Source: Brevibacillus reuszeri (GTDB lineage: Bacteria > Bacillota > Bacilli > Brevibacillales > Brevibacillaceae). Taken from it: a stretch of DNA of 42,874 nt. The stretch lies in the NCBI RefSeq assembly GCF_002897295.1, contig NZ_BEXF01000035.1:1-42874 (forward strand). The letters run 5' to 3'. Both the position numbers and the translations under genes were made by a program. This document shows positions 32,411-41,438 of the stretch, one piece after another. Below the pieces are notes generated by a model. The model was not told the origin of the DNA. It made no database searches and saw only the letters and a program-made list of their open reading frames with translations. Position 1 is the stretch's first letter, and each line of letters opens with the position of its first letter.

Positions 32411-33028
32411 TTATTCATCTGAATCGTCAAACGGTTCTTCTGGATCATCTGTCGGATCTGCAGGAGTCAATGGAAAAAGAACATCGAAAAACTTGAATTT
32501 GCGACGTCCATCTTCATTTTTAAAGCCTTTGTACTTGTGAAGCAGTTCACTAATTTCGTCAACCAATTGATTGCGCTCTTCTTGACTTAAATAAAATTCA
32601 GTCAAATTGAACGCGAAGGTATGCTTGTACTCTTTACGAACATCCCGATCACTGGCAACAAAACGGTTGAGCGTGCGCATGAGATCCTTTTCCGTCGTAC
32701 GGAATGGAGTAAACATCACGTCGCTCAATTGCTGTGCATTTTCTTCAATCATGAGTTGAAGCTTTACCTGAATCACCTTGGCAACCGGCTCGTAGTATTT
32801 CTCAACAATGGAACCTTTTACACGAGTATCTACCTGTTCCAACAAACCAACGCGCACGAGCTCTTTCACATGGTAGTGAAGACGAGCGGCGTTTTCGCCC
32901 AATTCTGTAGCGATTTGTTTGGCTGTCCTTGGCTCCAGATCCTCAAAAAGTTCCAAAATTTTAACACGTTCGGCTATAGCAAGGGATTTTAAGGCTTCCG
33001 GGTCCGTTACTTCAAAAAACTCTTTCAT
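32411..33028 (-). CDS. ArsR-type winged-helix transcriptional regulator
   Basis: This 205-residue protein has an N-terminal ArsR-like winged helix (residues 8-75: LKSLAIAERVKILELFEDLEPRTAKQIATELGENAARLHYHVKELVRVGLLEQV), followed by a wing with VKGSIVEKYYEPVAK. The C-terminal half is helical and charged with a very acidic tail (DPTDDPEEPFDDSDE). No metal-binding cysteines are seen, so metal sensing is unlikely. Relatives in Bacillales are described only as helix-turn-helix regulators. ATG 33028 is chosen (weak GGTGAG upstream); a longer start at 33091 is possible. It is divergent from bcp with a 243-base shared region. Confidence 0.8.
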   Translation of the reverse strand: MKEFFEVTDPEALKSLAIAERVKILELFEDLEPRTAKQIATELGENAARLHYHVKELVRVGLLEQVDTRVKGSIVEKYYEPVAKVIQVKLQLMIEENAQQLSDVMFTPFRTTEKDLMRTLNRFVASDRDVRKEYKHTFAFNLTEFYLSQEERNQLVDEISELLHKYKGFKNEDGRRKFKFFDVLFPLTPADPTDDPEEPFDDSDE

Positions 33029-33271
33029 GCATTTCTCACCATCCAACTGACTTGGCCAAATTTTTTGTGTAGGAATATTTAAGTACTTCACAGTGTGAGT
33101 GCTTCATAGCTTAAACGTTCCGAGACGTAGAACAACCTGTTCTTAATTTTTCTTAATTAATTCTAGCGTTTTCTGTTCGAAAGCGCAACGTGTATACAGA
33201 TGAAGTGACTGTCAGCTTGTGGTAAAATGGGACAAGTAAATTCCAGGACAAAAGTAGAAAGAAGGGATAGC

Positions 33272-33742
33272 ATGACCGCGATCGGACAAGCCGCTCCTCC
33301 ATTTACATTGCAGGCAAGCGACAATCAGACGATCTCACTTTCCCAGTTTCACGGAAAAAATGTTGTGCTTTATTTTTATCCTAAGGATATGACACCGGGT
33401 TGTACGACGGAAGCATGCGATTTTCGTGATTTCCACCCTAAGTTTTCCGGGCTGGATACAGTTGTGCTGGGGATTAGCCCAGATACGGTGAAGTCGCATG
33501 ACAAGTTCATAGCCAAGCATGAGCTGCCATTTACGCTTTTGGCAGACCCTGATCATGAAGTGGCTGAGGCGTACGGGGTATGGGTGCTGAAAAAAATGTA
33601 CGGACGGGAGTATATGGGAGTCGAGCGCTCTACGTTTGTTATCGATAAAGAAGGCAATATTGCAAAGGTATGGTCGAAAGTCAAGGTAAAGGGACACGTA
33701 CAGGAAGTGCTCCAATTCATACAAGAAGAGTTGCAAAAATAA
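33272..33742 (+). CDS. bcp: Bcp-type thiol peroxidase (peroxiredoxin, YgaF-like)
   Basis: This 156-residue peroxiredoxin reduces hydrogen and organic peroxides using thioredoxin. The PxxxT/SxxC-type active site is in YPKDMTPGCTTEACDF, with peroxidatic Cys44 and resolving Cys49 five residues on, the atypical 2-Cys form of Bcp/PrxQ. The start ATG follows GAAGGG by 5-6 bases; the in-frame sequence back to 33227 is not supported. In B. subtilis the orthologue ygaF lies between gsaB and perR, and here the gene again precedes perR, though with extra genes between. Confidence 0.95.
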   Translation: MTAIGQAAPPFTLQASDNQTISLSQFHGKNVVLYFYPKDMTPGCTTEACDFRDFHPKFSGLDTVVLGISPDTVKSHDKFIAKHELPFTLLADPDHEVAEAYGVWVLKKMYGREYMGVERSTFVIDKEGNIAKVWSKVKVKGHVQEVLQFIQEELQK

Positions 33743-33779
33743 AAATCTATGGTCGCAGCTGCGAATGGAGGAACGGAAG

Positions 33780-34832
33780 ATGAGTGTGTCAACACAGTAT
33801 GTAGTCGAATCCTTTTGCCAATTAGCCAATATCGCAAGTCCATCGGGCAACACTGCAAAAGTTATGGCGTGGGTCGCACAGGAGCTGGAAGTGCTTGGTG
33901 CCAAATTCAAACGCACGAACAAAGGAGCAATTATTGCAACTGTACCGGGCGCAAATGAAGAAAAAGCACGTTTGCTTACGGCGCACGTCGATACATTGGG
34001 TGCCATGGTCAAGGAAATCAAAGGCAACGGTCGACTGAAGCTGACCTTGATCGGTGGATTTGAATTCAATGCAGTAGAGGGTGAGCACTGCGTAATTGAA
34101 ACTGCCAGCGGTCGCTTGGTGACAGGCACTATCCTGTCTACGAAGGCTTCCGTGCATGTGTACGGACGGGAAGCAGGAAAAGCCGAACGGACAGATGCAA
34201 ATATGGAAGTGCGTCTGGATGAAAAAGTGACTAGCAAGCAGGAGGTACAGGCGCTGGGCATTTCTGTTGGCGACTTTGTTTCATTTGATCCGCGTGTGAC
34301 GGTAACGGAAAGCGGATTTATCAAATCTCGCCACATCGATGACAAAGCGAGTGTAGCGATTTTATTGGGCGTGCTGAAATCATTGCGTGAAACAGGCGAG
34401 AAGCTGCCTTACACAACGTATTTCTTTATCAGCAATAATGAAGAAATCGGCTACGGCGGCAATTCCAGCATTCCGGCAAACGTCATTGAGTATTTGGCAG
34501 TCGACATGGGAGCGATTGGTGATGGGCAGACGACAGACGAATACTGCGTTTCCATTTGTGCCAAGGATTCCTCGGGACCTTACCACTATGGATTGCGTAC
34601 ACATTTGACTAAGCTGGCGGAAGCAAATGGGTTGAATTATCAGGTAGATATCTATCCATTTTACGGATCAGATGCGAGTGCGGCGCTTCGAGCTGGCTAT
34701 GACATCGTTCATGGCTTGATCGGGCCGGGTGTAGACGCTTCTCATTCCCACGAACGGACGCACACAGAAGCACTCGACAATACAGCGAAGCTTGTAATGG
34801 CGTACCTCCAATCAACCGAACTGCAAGCATAG
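33780..34832 (+). CDS. M42-family metallopeptidase (aminopeptidase / cellulase-like)
   Basis: This 350-residue protein has the M42 di-metal site: TAHVDTLG (His69, Asp71), HIDDKAS (bridging Asp), NNEEIGYGG (catalytic and ligand Glu), VDMGAIGDG and SHSHERTH (C-terminal His). It differs from the other M42 protein of the window at 27581 and is not in a sugar cluster, so a peptide-trimming role is more likely here. ATG 33780 is chosen since GGAGG lies 8 bases upstream. The methyltransferase gene begins 9 bases after its stop, so they form an operon. Confidence 0.88.
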   Translation: MSVSTQYVVESFCQLANIASPSGNTAKVMAWVAQELEVLGAKFKRTNKGAIIATVPGANEEKARLLTAHVDTLGAMVKEIKGNGRLKLTLIGGFEFNAVEGEHCVIETASGRLVTGTILSTKASVHVYGREAGKAERTDANMEVRLDEKVTSKQEVQALGISVGDFVSFDPRVTVTESGFIKSRHIDDKASVAILLGVLKSLRETGEKLPYTTYFFISNNEEIGYGGNSSIPANVIEYLAVDMGAIGDGQTTDEYCVSICAKDSSGPYHYGLRTHLTKLAEANGLNYQVDIYPFYGSDASAALRAGYDIVHGLIGPGVDASHSHERTHTEALDNTAKLVMAYLQSTELQA

Positions 34833-34841
34833 GAGGACCGT

Positions 34842-35603
34842 ATGAGCAATATGTATCAATGGGCTGATTATTACGATTTGACGCAGCGAGGCGTAACCGG
34901 TGACGTCGATTTTTACATGGAGCAGGCACGCAAGGCGGGTGGCAAGGTGCTTGAGCTCGGCTGTGGAACCGGACGAATCACTATTCCGCTGGCACAGGAA
35001 GGAATCGAGACTACGGGCCTCGACCTCTCTACAGAAATGCTTGCCAGAGCAGAGGCAAAAGCAAAGGAGCAAGGAGTTGCGACAGGCTTGAAGCTGCTGC
35101 AAGGAGATATGCGCAGCTTTGATTTGGGTGAAACTTTTTCACTCATTATCATTCCGTTCCGCTCTTTTCTCCATCTGCTGCACATTTCCGAGCAGATGAA
35201 GGCCCTGACATGTATACGAAAGCATTTGGCACCGGGCGGCAAATTCGTGATGAACGTGTTTGTGCCTAAGATTAATCATTTTTATGAAGAGAATGAGAAA
35301 ATGTCGCTGCGAGGAACCTTCAGACTGCCTTCGGGAGAGGAAGTAGCGATGTGGGATTATACACGCTATGACCACTTTCAACAACTGTCGGAAGTGACCC
35401 GGACCTACGAACGCACAAATGCACAAGGGCTCGTGACCGAGCGAGTGACAGGACGTTTTAATTTGCGCTACATTTTTCCTGCAGAGCTGCATCATCTGCT
35501 GCGGCTGAACGGCTTCAAGGTCACACAGCGTTATGGTTCGTTTGCCAAGACGGTGTTTGATGCCAGCAGCTCCGAATTGATCATCGTCGCAGAAGCTTTG
35601 TAG
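34842..35603 (+). CDS. Class I SAM-dependent methyltransferase
   Basis: This 253-residue protein has motif I VLELGCGTGRITIPLA (about residues 36-51), the acidic residue in TGLDLSTEML that binds the SAM ribose, LLQGDMRSFD (motif II/III region) and the LAPGGKFVMNVF post-motif. The first 25 residues, SNMYQWADYYDL, are typical of small-molecule methyltransferases. AGGAGG precedes the ATG. The target is unknown. It is coupled to the M42 gene upstream and followed 45 bases later by the cobalamin adenosyltransferase. Confidence 0.88.
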   Translation: MSNMYQWADYYDLTQRGVTGDVDFYMEQARKAGGKVLELGCGTGRITIPLAQEGIETTGLDLSTEMLARAEAKAKEQGVATGLKLLQGDMRSFDLGETFSLIIIPFRSFLHLLHISEQMKALTCIRKHLAPGGKFVMNVFVPKINHFYEENEKMSLRGTFRLPSGEEVAMWDYTRYDHFQQLSEVTRTYERTNAQGLVTERVTGRFNLRYIFPAELHHLLRLNGFKVTQRYGSFAKTVFDASSSELIIVAEAL

Positions 35604-35648
35604 CTGTCGCTTTCCACAGGAATCCCGAAATGATGGAGGGGTATATGG

Positions 35649-36200
35649 ATGAAGATTTACACGAAGTCAGGAGACAAAGGCGAAACGTCACTTGTTGCAG
35701 GTGTTCGTGTACCGAAGTTCGCAGATCGTGTAGAGGCATATGGTACGTGTGATGAAGCGAATTCGCAAATCGGCCTCGCATTATCGCTGTTGCCACAAAC
35801 CGACGAGTGGAAGGAGCTAAATGAAGTCTTTCATCTCATACAAACAAAGCTTTTCCATGTAGGAGCAGAGCTGGCTACGCCAGAAGGCAAAAAAGTTGGC
35901 TGGCCGCTTGGGGAGGAGGACGTTACGTTCCTCGAAGAACAGATTGATCTGCTGGATGCCAGTTTGCCTCAGTTGACCAATTTTATTTTGCCTGGCGGTC
36001 ATCCTGCGGCTGCTGCTTTTCATGTGGCTCGGACAGTAGTCAGAAGAGCGGAGCGAAAAGCCGTTCACGTAGCGGCACAGGAGCAGGTAAACAAGACAGT
36101 TATCAAATACCTCAACCGCTTATCTGATTACTTGTTCGTGGTCGCGCGTCACGTCAACAAGCAGTTGGATGCTGTAGAAAAAACATTGCACGAATCCTAA
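35649..36200 (+). CDS. PduO-type ATP:cob(I)alamin adenosyltransferase
   Basis: This 183-residue protein has the PduO signatures: MKIYTKSGDKGETSL at the N-terminus (ATP-binding TxxGDxG), RVEAYGTCDEANSQIGLA, FILPGGHPAAAAFHVARTV and RRAERKAVHVA, ending KYLNRLSDYLFVVARHVN. It transfers the adenosyl group of ATP to cob(I)alamin, making coenzyme B12 for enzymes such as methylmalonyl-CoA mutase or diol dehydratase. B. subtilis YvqK is the likely counterpart. GGAGGGG lies 7 bases before the ATG. A terminator follows. Confidence 0.94.
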   Translation: MKIYTKSGDKGETSLVAGVRVPKFADRVEAYGTCDEANSQIGLALSLLPQTDEWKELNEVFHLIQTKLFHVGAELATPEGKKVGWPLGEEDVTFLEEQIDLLDASLPQLTNFILPGGHPAAAAFHVARTVVRRAERKAVHVAAQEQVNKTVIKYLNRLSDYLFVVARHVNKQLDAVEKTLHES

Positions 36201-36212
36201 GCATTAGCGAAG

Positions 36213-36241
36213 AGCCCCTGTTTTTATCGCAGGGGCTTTTT
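36213..36241 (+). terminator. Terminator after the adenosyltransferase gene
   Basis: AGCCCCTG (36213-36220) pairs with CAGGGGCT (36230-36237), followed by TTTTT. Confidence 0.88.
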
Positions 36242-36272
36242 CTCAAATGAGCAGGAAGGAAAGGGGTAAAAA

Positions 36273-36557
36273 GTGAAAAAGCTCGCTCTCGCATTTGTAT
36301 ATTCTGCATTGCTTAACGTCCTGTATTATTTGGTTTTGCCTGTCGTCAGCGGTGTGTTGCTCACCTGGCTGTATGTCCCGGACGTAGTCTTTGCCTATGA
36401 TTCCGTGGAATACCTGCAAAACGAGGTAGCGTTTGGTCAAATAAACGATTCTTCGTTTGCATGGTGGCAAAGCCTCCCGTTGACGCTTGCGCTCGGTATG
36501 CTGATCAGCTTGGCATTTATGTCCATCACACAACGGTTTCGCCAAAAGAGAGCCTAG
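36273..36557 (+). CDS. Small membrane protein of unknown function
   Basis: This 94-residue protein has two predicted spans (about residues 5-33 and 67-86) joined by an acidic loop (PDVVFAYDSVEYLQNEVAFG), and a basic end (QRFRQKRA) that should face the cytoplasm. It starts with GTG after AAGGGG. Its stop codon overlaps the stop of the converging epimerase-family gene by 4 bases. No family is recognised. Confidence 0.68.
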   Translation: MKKLALAFVYSALLNVLYYLVLPVVSGVLLTWLYVPDVVFAYDSVEYLQNEVAFGQINDSSFAWWQSLPLTLALGMLISLAFMSITQRFRQKRA

Positions 36558-37456
36558 TGCAAGTAGGTAGCAATTCCTTCTTGAAAAGAAATCTTTGTCG
36601 TAGGGAATGTTTCATACAGTAGATTTCCGTCATTGCAGGCATTTCCTTCAAGCAGCATGGTCAGCTGCGTATTCGTGATCGGAAAAAAGGAGAAGCCTTC
36701 CATGACGTTTACTACGGGCTTCATGAGTCCGAGTGGAATATGTAGCTTGCGAACGGTCTTTTTACCAACCGCCTCCCCGATCGCATCCAGAATTTGTCCA
36801 TACGTGAGAGGAGCAGGTCCACCCGTTTCAAAAATTTGATTAGTGGAAGCAGGCAGGGTCAGTGCCTGGACGAAAACATCTGCTACCGTTTCACGGGCAA
36901 CAGGCTGCAAGGGATAAGTCCCGTTTCCGATAACAGGTGTGACGGGCAAGCGTACCAGATCAGCCAGCATGTTCACGAATTCATCCCCTGGGCCAAAAAT
37001 CACGGACGGGCGGAAAATGACATGCGGTATTCCGCTGGCTTGTACGAGTCGCTCTGCTTCGTATTTAGTACGATGGTAGGCACTGGTTGCATTTTCGCGG
37101 GACCCGAGGGCGCTCATATGGATAAAACGGCTAACCCCTGCCTTTTTGGCTGCTTCGAGAACGTTTCGGGTGCCCTCTACATGAATTCGTTGAAACGTAA
37201 TGCCTTTTCCCGGCTGCTCGCGAATGATTCCGACCAGATGAATAACAGCATCACAGCCCTCCATCGCCTGAGCAAGTGAATGTGGATCAAGCAGATCACC
37301 ACTCGCTTCCGTGATGAGCGGGCTATTTTTGTCTAAACCGAGCTTTCCAGAAGAAGCAGGTCTCGTCAAGCAAACAGTATGGTATCCACTTGCTTGCAGC
37401 CGAGCCACCATGCCTTTTCCCACAAATCCACTGGCACCAGTCAGGAATACTTTCAT
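36554..37456 (-). CDS. NAD(P)-dependent atypical SDR (NDUFA9/YwnB-like epimerase-family protein)
   Basis: This 300-residue extended/atypical SDR begins MKVFLTGASGFVGKGMVARL (Rossmann TGASGFVG, residues 6-13). It has the VIHLVGIIRE segment, and AYHRTKYEAE as the Tyr-xxx-Lys active-site motif, typical of complex I NDUFA9-like and UDP-sugar-epimerase-like proteins. Members bind NAD(P)H and often have no known substrate; a quinone- or sugar-linked role is possible. ATG 37456 follows GGGAGGGG by 6 bases. It converges on the small membrane protein gene. Confidence 0.88.
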   Translation of the reverse strand: MKVFLTGASGFVGKGMVARLQASGYHTVCLTRPASSGKLGLDKNSPLITEASGDLLDPHSLAQAMEGCDAVIHLVGIIREQPGKGITFQRIHVEGTRNVLEAAKKAGVSRFIHMSALGSRENATSAYHRTKYEAERLVQASGIPHVIFRPSVIFGPGDEFVNMLADLVRLPVTPVIGNGTYPLQPVARETVADVFVQALTLPASTNQIFETGGPAPLTYGQILDAIGEAVGKKTVRKLHIPLGLMKPVVNVMEGFSFFPITNTQLTMLLEGNACNDGNLLYETFPTTKISFQEGIATYLH

Positions 37457-37587
37457 TTGAATCCCCTCCCGTAAAATTCTTCCAAGCTTATTGTACCTCA
37501 TGCAACGTCCGCCATGCCAAGCGAACCTCCAGCTAATTGCCGAGTTGACGTAGATCGGTATAATGTAGGGAAAAGGGGGACATATCT

Positions 37588-38277
37588 ATGGCACAACGCA
37601 AAGTACCCGTCGCGGAAATTTTGGATGAGCTGCATGAGCTGTATCCAGACGCGCATTGTGAATTAAACTATACGACCCCGTTTGAGCTATTGATCGCCAC
37701 GATTCTTTCGGCACAGTGCACGGATAAACGGGTGAATGAGATAACCGAGCCGATGTTCAAGCAATTGAACCAGCCTGAGCATTATCTTCATTTGACACAG
37801 GAAGAAATGGAAGAGCATATAAAAGGGCTCGGATTGTATAAGAATAAGAGCAAGAACATCTTGGAGACCTGTAGAATCTTGTACGAAAAGTACAATGGTG
37901 AAGTTCCGCAAACACATGCTGAGCTTGAAGCGTTGCCTGGTGTTGGTCGAAAAACAGCCAATGTCGTGTTATCCAATGCATTCGGGGTTCCGGCTATTGC
38001 AGTCGATACACATGTATTTCGCGTAGGCAATCGCCTGGGCCTTGCCAAGAGTGATAATGTCGATGAAGTTGAGCGACAGTTAATGAAACGGATTCCGCGA
38101 GAAAAATGGTCCGATGCCCATCATTGGTTGATCTGGCACGGGCGACGGGTATGCTCAGCACGCAATCCACAGTGCGGACAATGCACGCTGCAATCCATGT
38201 GTAAATTTGCTGCTGCTGAGGCGAAAAAGCAAAAAGCGAAGCCTGCTGCTAAGAAAACAGCCAAGGCGAAATCCTGA
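37588..38277 (+). CDS. nth: Endonuclease III (DNA glycosylase/AP lyase)
   Basis: This 229-residue enzyme removes oxidised pyrimidines and nicks the abasic site in base excision repair. It has the helix-hairpin-helix LPGVGRKTANVV with catalytic Lys122, the catalytic Asp in AVDTHVFRV (about 140), and the 4Fe-4S cluster C-x6-C-x2-C-x5-C (Cys 189, 196, 199, 205). After the cluster there is an extra Lys/Ala-rich tail of about 20 residues (KKQKAKPAAKKTAKAK), which may add nonspecific DNA binding. AAGGGGG precedes the ATG. Confidence 0.96.
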   Translation: MAQRKVPVAEILDELHELYPDAHCELNYTTPFELLIATILSAQCTDKRVNEITEPMFKQLNQPEHYLHLTQEEMEEHIKGLGLYKNKSKNILETCRILYEKYNGEVPQTHAELEALPGVGRKTANVVLSNAFGVPAIAVDTHVFRVGNRLGLAKSDNVDEVERQLMKRIPREKWSDAHHWLIWHGRRVCSARNPQCGQCTLQSMCKFAAAEAKKQKAKPAAKKTAKAKS

Positions 38278-38316
38278 TTTCCACCTTCTTCATCTTCAAA
38301 TTACGTGTAATGCATA

Positions 38317-38364
38317 TTGACAGTTTTCGCTGACTAGACGTACACTTATTTAAAGTAATTCTAA
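38317..38364 (+). promoter_or_regulatory. perR promoter with Per box
   Basis: TTGACA (38317-38322) and TACACT (38341-38346) are 18 bases apart. Just downstream, TTAAAGTAATTCTAA (38350-38364) matches the Per-box consensus TTATAATNATTATAA at 11 of 14 defined positions. Placement over the start point suggests that PerR represses its own gene, as in B. subtilis. Confidence 0.65.
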
Positions 38365-38423
38365 TCAATGACAAAGAAGTGAACTATTCTTTTGTCTTGC
38401 GAAGGACTGTGGGGTGTAACAAT

Positions 38424-38858
38424 ATGGCACAGCGTGTAGAAAAGGCTGTTGAAATCCTCAAGAATACCGGGGTTCGGATGACACCTCAGCGCCATGCAAT
38501 TTTAACGTATTTGCTGGAGACGATGACTCACCCGACGGCTGACGAAATATACAAAGCTCTCGAAGGCAAATTCCCCAATATGAGTGTTGCTACGATCTAT
38601 AATAATCTGCGGGTTTTTAAAGATGCAGGATTGGTTACGGAGCTCACCTACGGGGATGCGTCCAGTCGATTTGATGCCAATGTTGAAGAAGATCATTATC
38701 ACGCGATCTGCTCAAGCTGTGGTGCGATTCGAGATTTCCATTTCCCTTATTTGCGGGATGCGGAGGAATCGGCTGCAAAAGATATCGGCTTTCGCGTGAC
38801 GGGTCATCGCATGGAAGTATACGGCATCTGTGAGTCCTGTCAAAAGAATCCCCACTAA
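38424..38858 (+). CDS. perR: Peroxide-responsive repressor PerR (Fur family)
   Basis: This 144-residue Fur-family repressor senses H2O2 by metal-catalysed oxidation of histidines. The regulatory metal site is complete (His36, Asp84, His91, His93, Asp104), with Asp84 in SRFDAN marking PerR rather than Fur. The structural zinc site has CSSCG (Cys96, Cys99) and CESC (Cys136, Cys139). The winged helix covers residues 18-75. ATG 38424 is chosen with GGGGTG upstream; in-frame sequence back to 38379 is not supported. Neighbours (bcp upstream, ygzB and ygxA downstream) match the B. subtilis perR locus. Confidence 0.94.
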   Translation: MAQRVEKAVEILKNTGVRMTPQRHAILTYLLETMTHPTADEIYKALEGKFPNMSVATIYNNLRVFKDAGLVTELTYGDASSRFDANVEEDHYHAICSSCGAIRDFHFPYLRDAEESAAKDIGFRVTGHRMEVYGICESCQKNPH

Positions 38859-38874
38859 GTAATGCTTTTCGAGA

Positions 38875-38925
38875 AAACACCTTCTGCAACAACCGGATAC
38901 CCAGTTGCTGCGGGAGGTGTTTTTG
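38875..38925 (+). terminator. perR terminator
   Basis: AACACCT with inner TGCAACAAC pairs with GTTGCTGCG and AGGTGTT, followed by TTTTG. Confidence 0.75.
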
Positions 38926-39087
38926 TGTCGGTATGTGTAACGTTTTGGCTTTTCACACGTCTTTCTTCTAGGTATAGGTTTCTATAAGCATTGAGGCTTA
39001 TTTGAGTTTTGCCAGAATGTAAAAGGTTGTGAATTTATTGAACGCTAAATCTGATCGGAATTATTTCTTTGAGGGGAGGTCGCGTCC

Positions 39088-40848
39088 ATGAGCTTAGCAG
39101 TAGGGATGGCTCCTCGTCCAAGGCGAAGAAGGAGACGGGCGGCGCGGCTTTTCTTTTTGCTCATTTTCTTGCTCGTCGCTGTTTTTGGCGGGATTTACTG
39201 GTTTTTTGTGTTGCGGGCGTCAACGGAGCATGTACAGCCGTACGATGGAGACCATAATGTGATCGTATATGAAGGCTCGAGGACCAAAGCATCCTACTTG
39301 CTGGAATCGGACCAGATTCTTTTGCCATTTGAGTTTTTGAAGGAACAAATTGATCCAGCTATTTTTTGGGATGAGCCTACCAAATCAGTCATCGTAACGA
39401 CAAAGGACAAGGTGCTGCGCATGGAAAGCGGCGAAGTTGTAGCCCATCTCAACAAGCAGCCAGTGAATCTGCAGGTTCCTGTCAAGGAAGTCAACGGAAC
39501 TCGCTATGTCCCGCTAGATCCTTTGGAAAAGCTGTATGCCTACTCGTTTGAGCGAAAAGAAGACACAGAAGTCTTGATCGTGGAAAAGGAAGGCTACGAG
39601 ATTCAGCAGGCAAGTGTGATCACAGATGAAGAGAAGCAAAAGGTTCGGGTAGGTGCTTCGCATCGAACGCCGATCGTCGCTGAGGTAGGAGCAGGGGAAA
39701 ATGTCGATATACTCGGAAAAGAAGAAGATTACTATCATGTTTTGACAGCTTCCGGAATCGCGGGCTTTTTGCCGGTAAAGAGTGTTGAATTCACGAATGT
39801 TCGAAAAGTCGCTCTTGACCACCCGCAAGATTCCCAGCCGTATACCGTTTGGAAGCCTGATGGGAAAAAGATAAATTTGACATGGGAGCACGTTGTAAAT
39901 CGAAATCCGAACATTGCAGCAATTGGTCCCATGCCTGGTGTGAATGTCGTATCGCCTACCTGGTTTGAAATGAAGGACGCAGAAGGAACACTCCTCAATA
40001 AAGCTGACCCCGCCTACGTGAAATGGGCACACCAAAGAGGCTACAAGGTATGGGGCCTGGTTACCAACGGATTTAATCCCGATTGGACAAAATCGGTGCT
40101 GAGCAGTTTTGACAAACGGGATAAAGTAATCGCCCAAATTATTCACTATGCTCACATGTACGATCTTGACGGCATCAATATTGACTTCGAAAACGTGTAC
40201 CTGGAGGAAAAGGAGAAGCTGGTTCAGTTCGTTCGGGAAATGACTCCTTATTTGCACCAACAAGGGCTGACCGTATCTATTGATGTAACGATCAAGTCAA
40301 ACGCCAAAACGTGGTCGATGTTCCTCGATCGCAGGGCGCTTGCTCAGGTGGTCGACTACATGGCGGTCATGACGTATGACGAGCATTGGGCAGCGAGTCC
40401 AAAAGCAGGCTCTGTCGCTTCACTGCCGTGGGTGGAAAGCGGCCTGCAAGGTGTACTGGAAGAAGTACCGCATGAAAAGCTGCTCCTCGGTGTGCCGTTC
40501 TATACACGGTTGTGGACAGAGGCAAAGCAGGCTGATGGAAAGATCAAGGTCAGCTCAAAAGCATTGTCCATGACGAGGGCGCAAGAATGGATCAAGGAAC
40601 GCAAGCTGACTCCAAAACTGGATGAGGCATCAGGCCAAAACTATGTAGAATATAAAGACCCGAAGGATGGGAATGTCTATAAAATGTGGCTTGAGGACGT
40701 AAGCTCCATGCAAAAGCGTATTGATATCGTGAACAAGTATGACTTGGCTGGAGTAGCGTCTTGGCGCCGAGGCTTTGAAGTTCCTGAAATCTGGCAAGCC
40801 ATTGAGGAAGGCTTGACGTCAGAAAAATCGACTCAAAAATCCTCGTAG
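39088..40848 (+). CDS. Membrane-anchored GH18 glycosidase with SH3 and stalk domains
   Basis: This 586-residue protein has an Arg-rich cytoplasmic start (RPRRRRRR), one membrane span (about 20-42), a copper-amine-oxidase-like 'stalk' domain (about 60-165), a bacterial SH3 domain (about 185-235) and a C-terminal GH18 barrel (about 250-575). The GH18 catalytic motif is DGINIDFEN with the acid Glu near residue 367. The DGINIDFE form is shared with cortex- and peptidoglycan-acting relatives such as YaaH/SleL, rather than secreted chitinases. It probably cuts the glycan strands of peptidoglycan outside the membrane, perhaps in sporulation. GAGGGGAGG precedes the ATG. Confidence 0.9.
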   Translation: MSLAVGMAPRPRRRRRRAARLFFLLIFLLVAVFGGIYWFFVLRASTEHVQPYDGDHNVIVYEGSRTKASYLLESDQILLPFEFLKEQIDPAIFWDEPTKSVIVTTKDKVLRMESGEVVAHLNKQPVNLQVPVKEVNGTRYVPLDPLEKLYAYSFERKEDTEVLIVEKEGYEIQQASVITDEEKQKVRVGASHRTPIVAEVGAGENVDILGKEEDYYHVLTASGIAGFLPVKSVEFTNVRKVALDHPQDSQPYTVWKPDGKKINLTWEHVVNRNPNIAAIGPMPGVNVVSPTWFEMKDAEGTLLNKADPAYVKWAHQRGYKVWGLVTNGFNPDWTKSVLSSFDKRDKVIAQIIHYAHMYDLDGINIDFENVYLEEKEKLVQFVREMTPYLHQQGLTVSIDVTIKSNAKTWSMFLDRRALAQVVDYMAVMTYDEHWAASPKAGSVASLPWVESGLQGVLEEVPHEKLLLGVPFYTRLWTEAKQADGKIKVSSKALSMTRAQEWIKERKLTPKLDEASGQNYVEYKDPKDGNVYKMWLEDVSSMQKRIDIVNKYDLAGVASWRRGFEVPEIWQAIEEGLTSEKSTQKSS

Positions 40849-40867
40849 AAAGTTGGATAAATAGAAG

Positions 40868-40914
40868 AAAGCCACCTGCTCGCCCTGGTGAAGGGAGTGC
40901 GCAGGTGGCTTTTT
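40868..40914 (+). terminator. Terminator after the GH18 gene
   Basis: AAAGCCACCTGC (40868-40879) pairs with GCAGGTGGCT (40901-40910), followed by TTTT; the A-run on the other side lets it serve ygzB from the minus strand. Confidence 0.85.
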
Positions 40915-40945
40915 ACGTATGAATGGCAATTGATAAAGGTACATA

Positions 40946-41320
40946 TTATGTCTGGTTTTGTTGAGGCTGTCCGTCCTCAAGGCGCAATGGTTGTCCGCAA
41001 AACATACAGGCATCCTCTTTTCCGAGCATCTTCGTTACCTTTTGGCAAGAAGGGCATTGTACCTGTGGAGCCGATGTGGAAACCATCCCGGAAATCATGA
41101 ACATGACTGTGCTTCCCATGGTCAGGATGAAGCCGATAATGAGTAGCAAGGTCATAAAGATGTAAGACCCTTTTAACAGGCTGCCGAGAAAAGGAATAAA
41201 GTCCAGATATCCTGCAAAGAAAGCGTAACCTGTATACATCAGCAAAATGCCGATTACCATGCTCCAGTTGCCCCAAGTTCGCATGCGTTTGATCTTGCTC
41301 AGGCGCTCAGTATTTTTCAT
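40946..41320 (-). CDS. ygzB: YgzB/UPF0295-family membrane protein
   Basis: This 124-residue protein has two membrane spans (about 18-40 and 50-80) and a C-terminal zinc ribbon with two CxxC pairs (CPSC and CMFC, about residues 92-112) around KVTKMLGKEDA. The pattern and length fit B. subtilis YgzB, and the place between perR and ygxA also fits. Three ATGs in a row follow AGGAGG; the third (41320) has the best spacing of 7 bases. The function of the family is unknown. Confidence 0.9.
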   Translation of the reverse strand: MKNTERLSKIKRMRTWGNWSMVIGILLMYTGYAFFAGYLDFIPFLGSLLKGSYIFMTLLLIIGFILTMGSTVMFMISGMVSTSAPQVQCPSCQKVTKMLGKEDACMFCGQPLRLEDGQPQQNQT

Positions 41321-41438
41321 CATCATTCCTCCTATCCTACAGTATATCACACAAAAGGATTTGTCTGTTGACAAGCAGGAAACGGGCAAGGCGTGTAGAA
41401 TCCATAAGTTCAACCCAGGGGCAGGGAGGAAATAAGGC

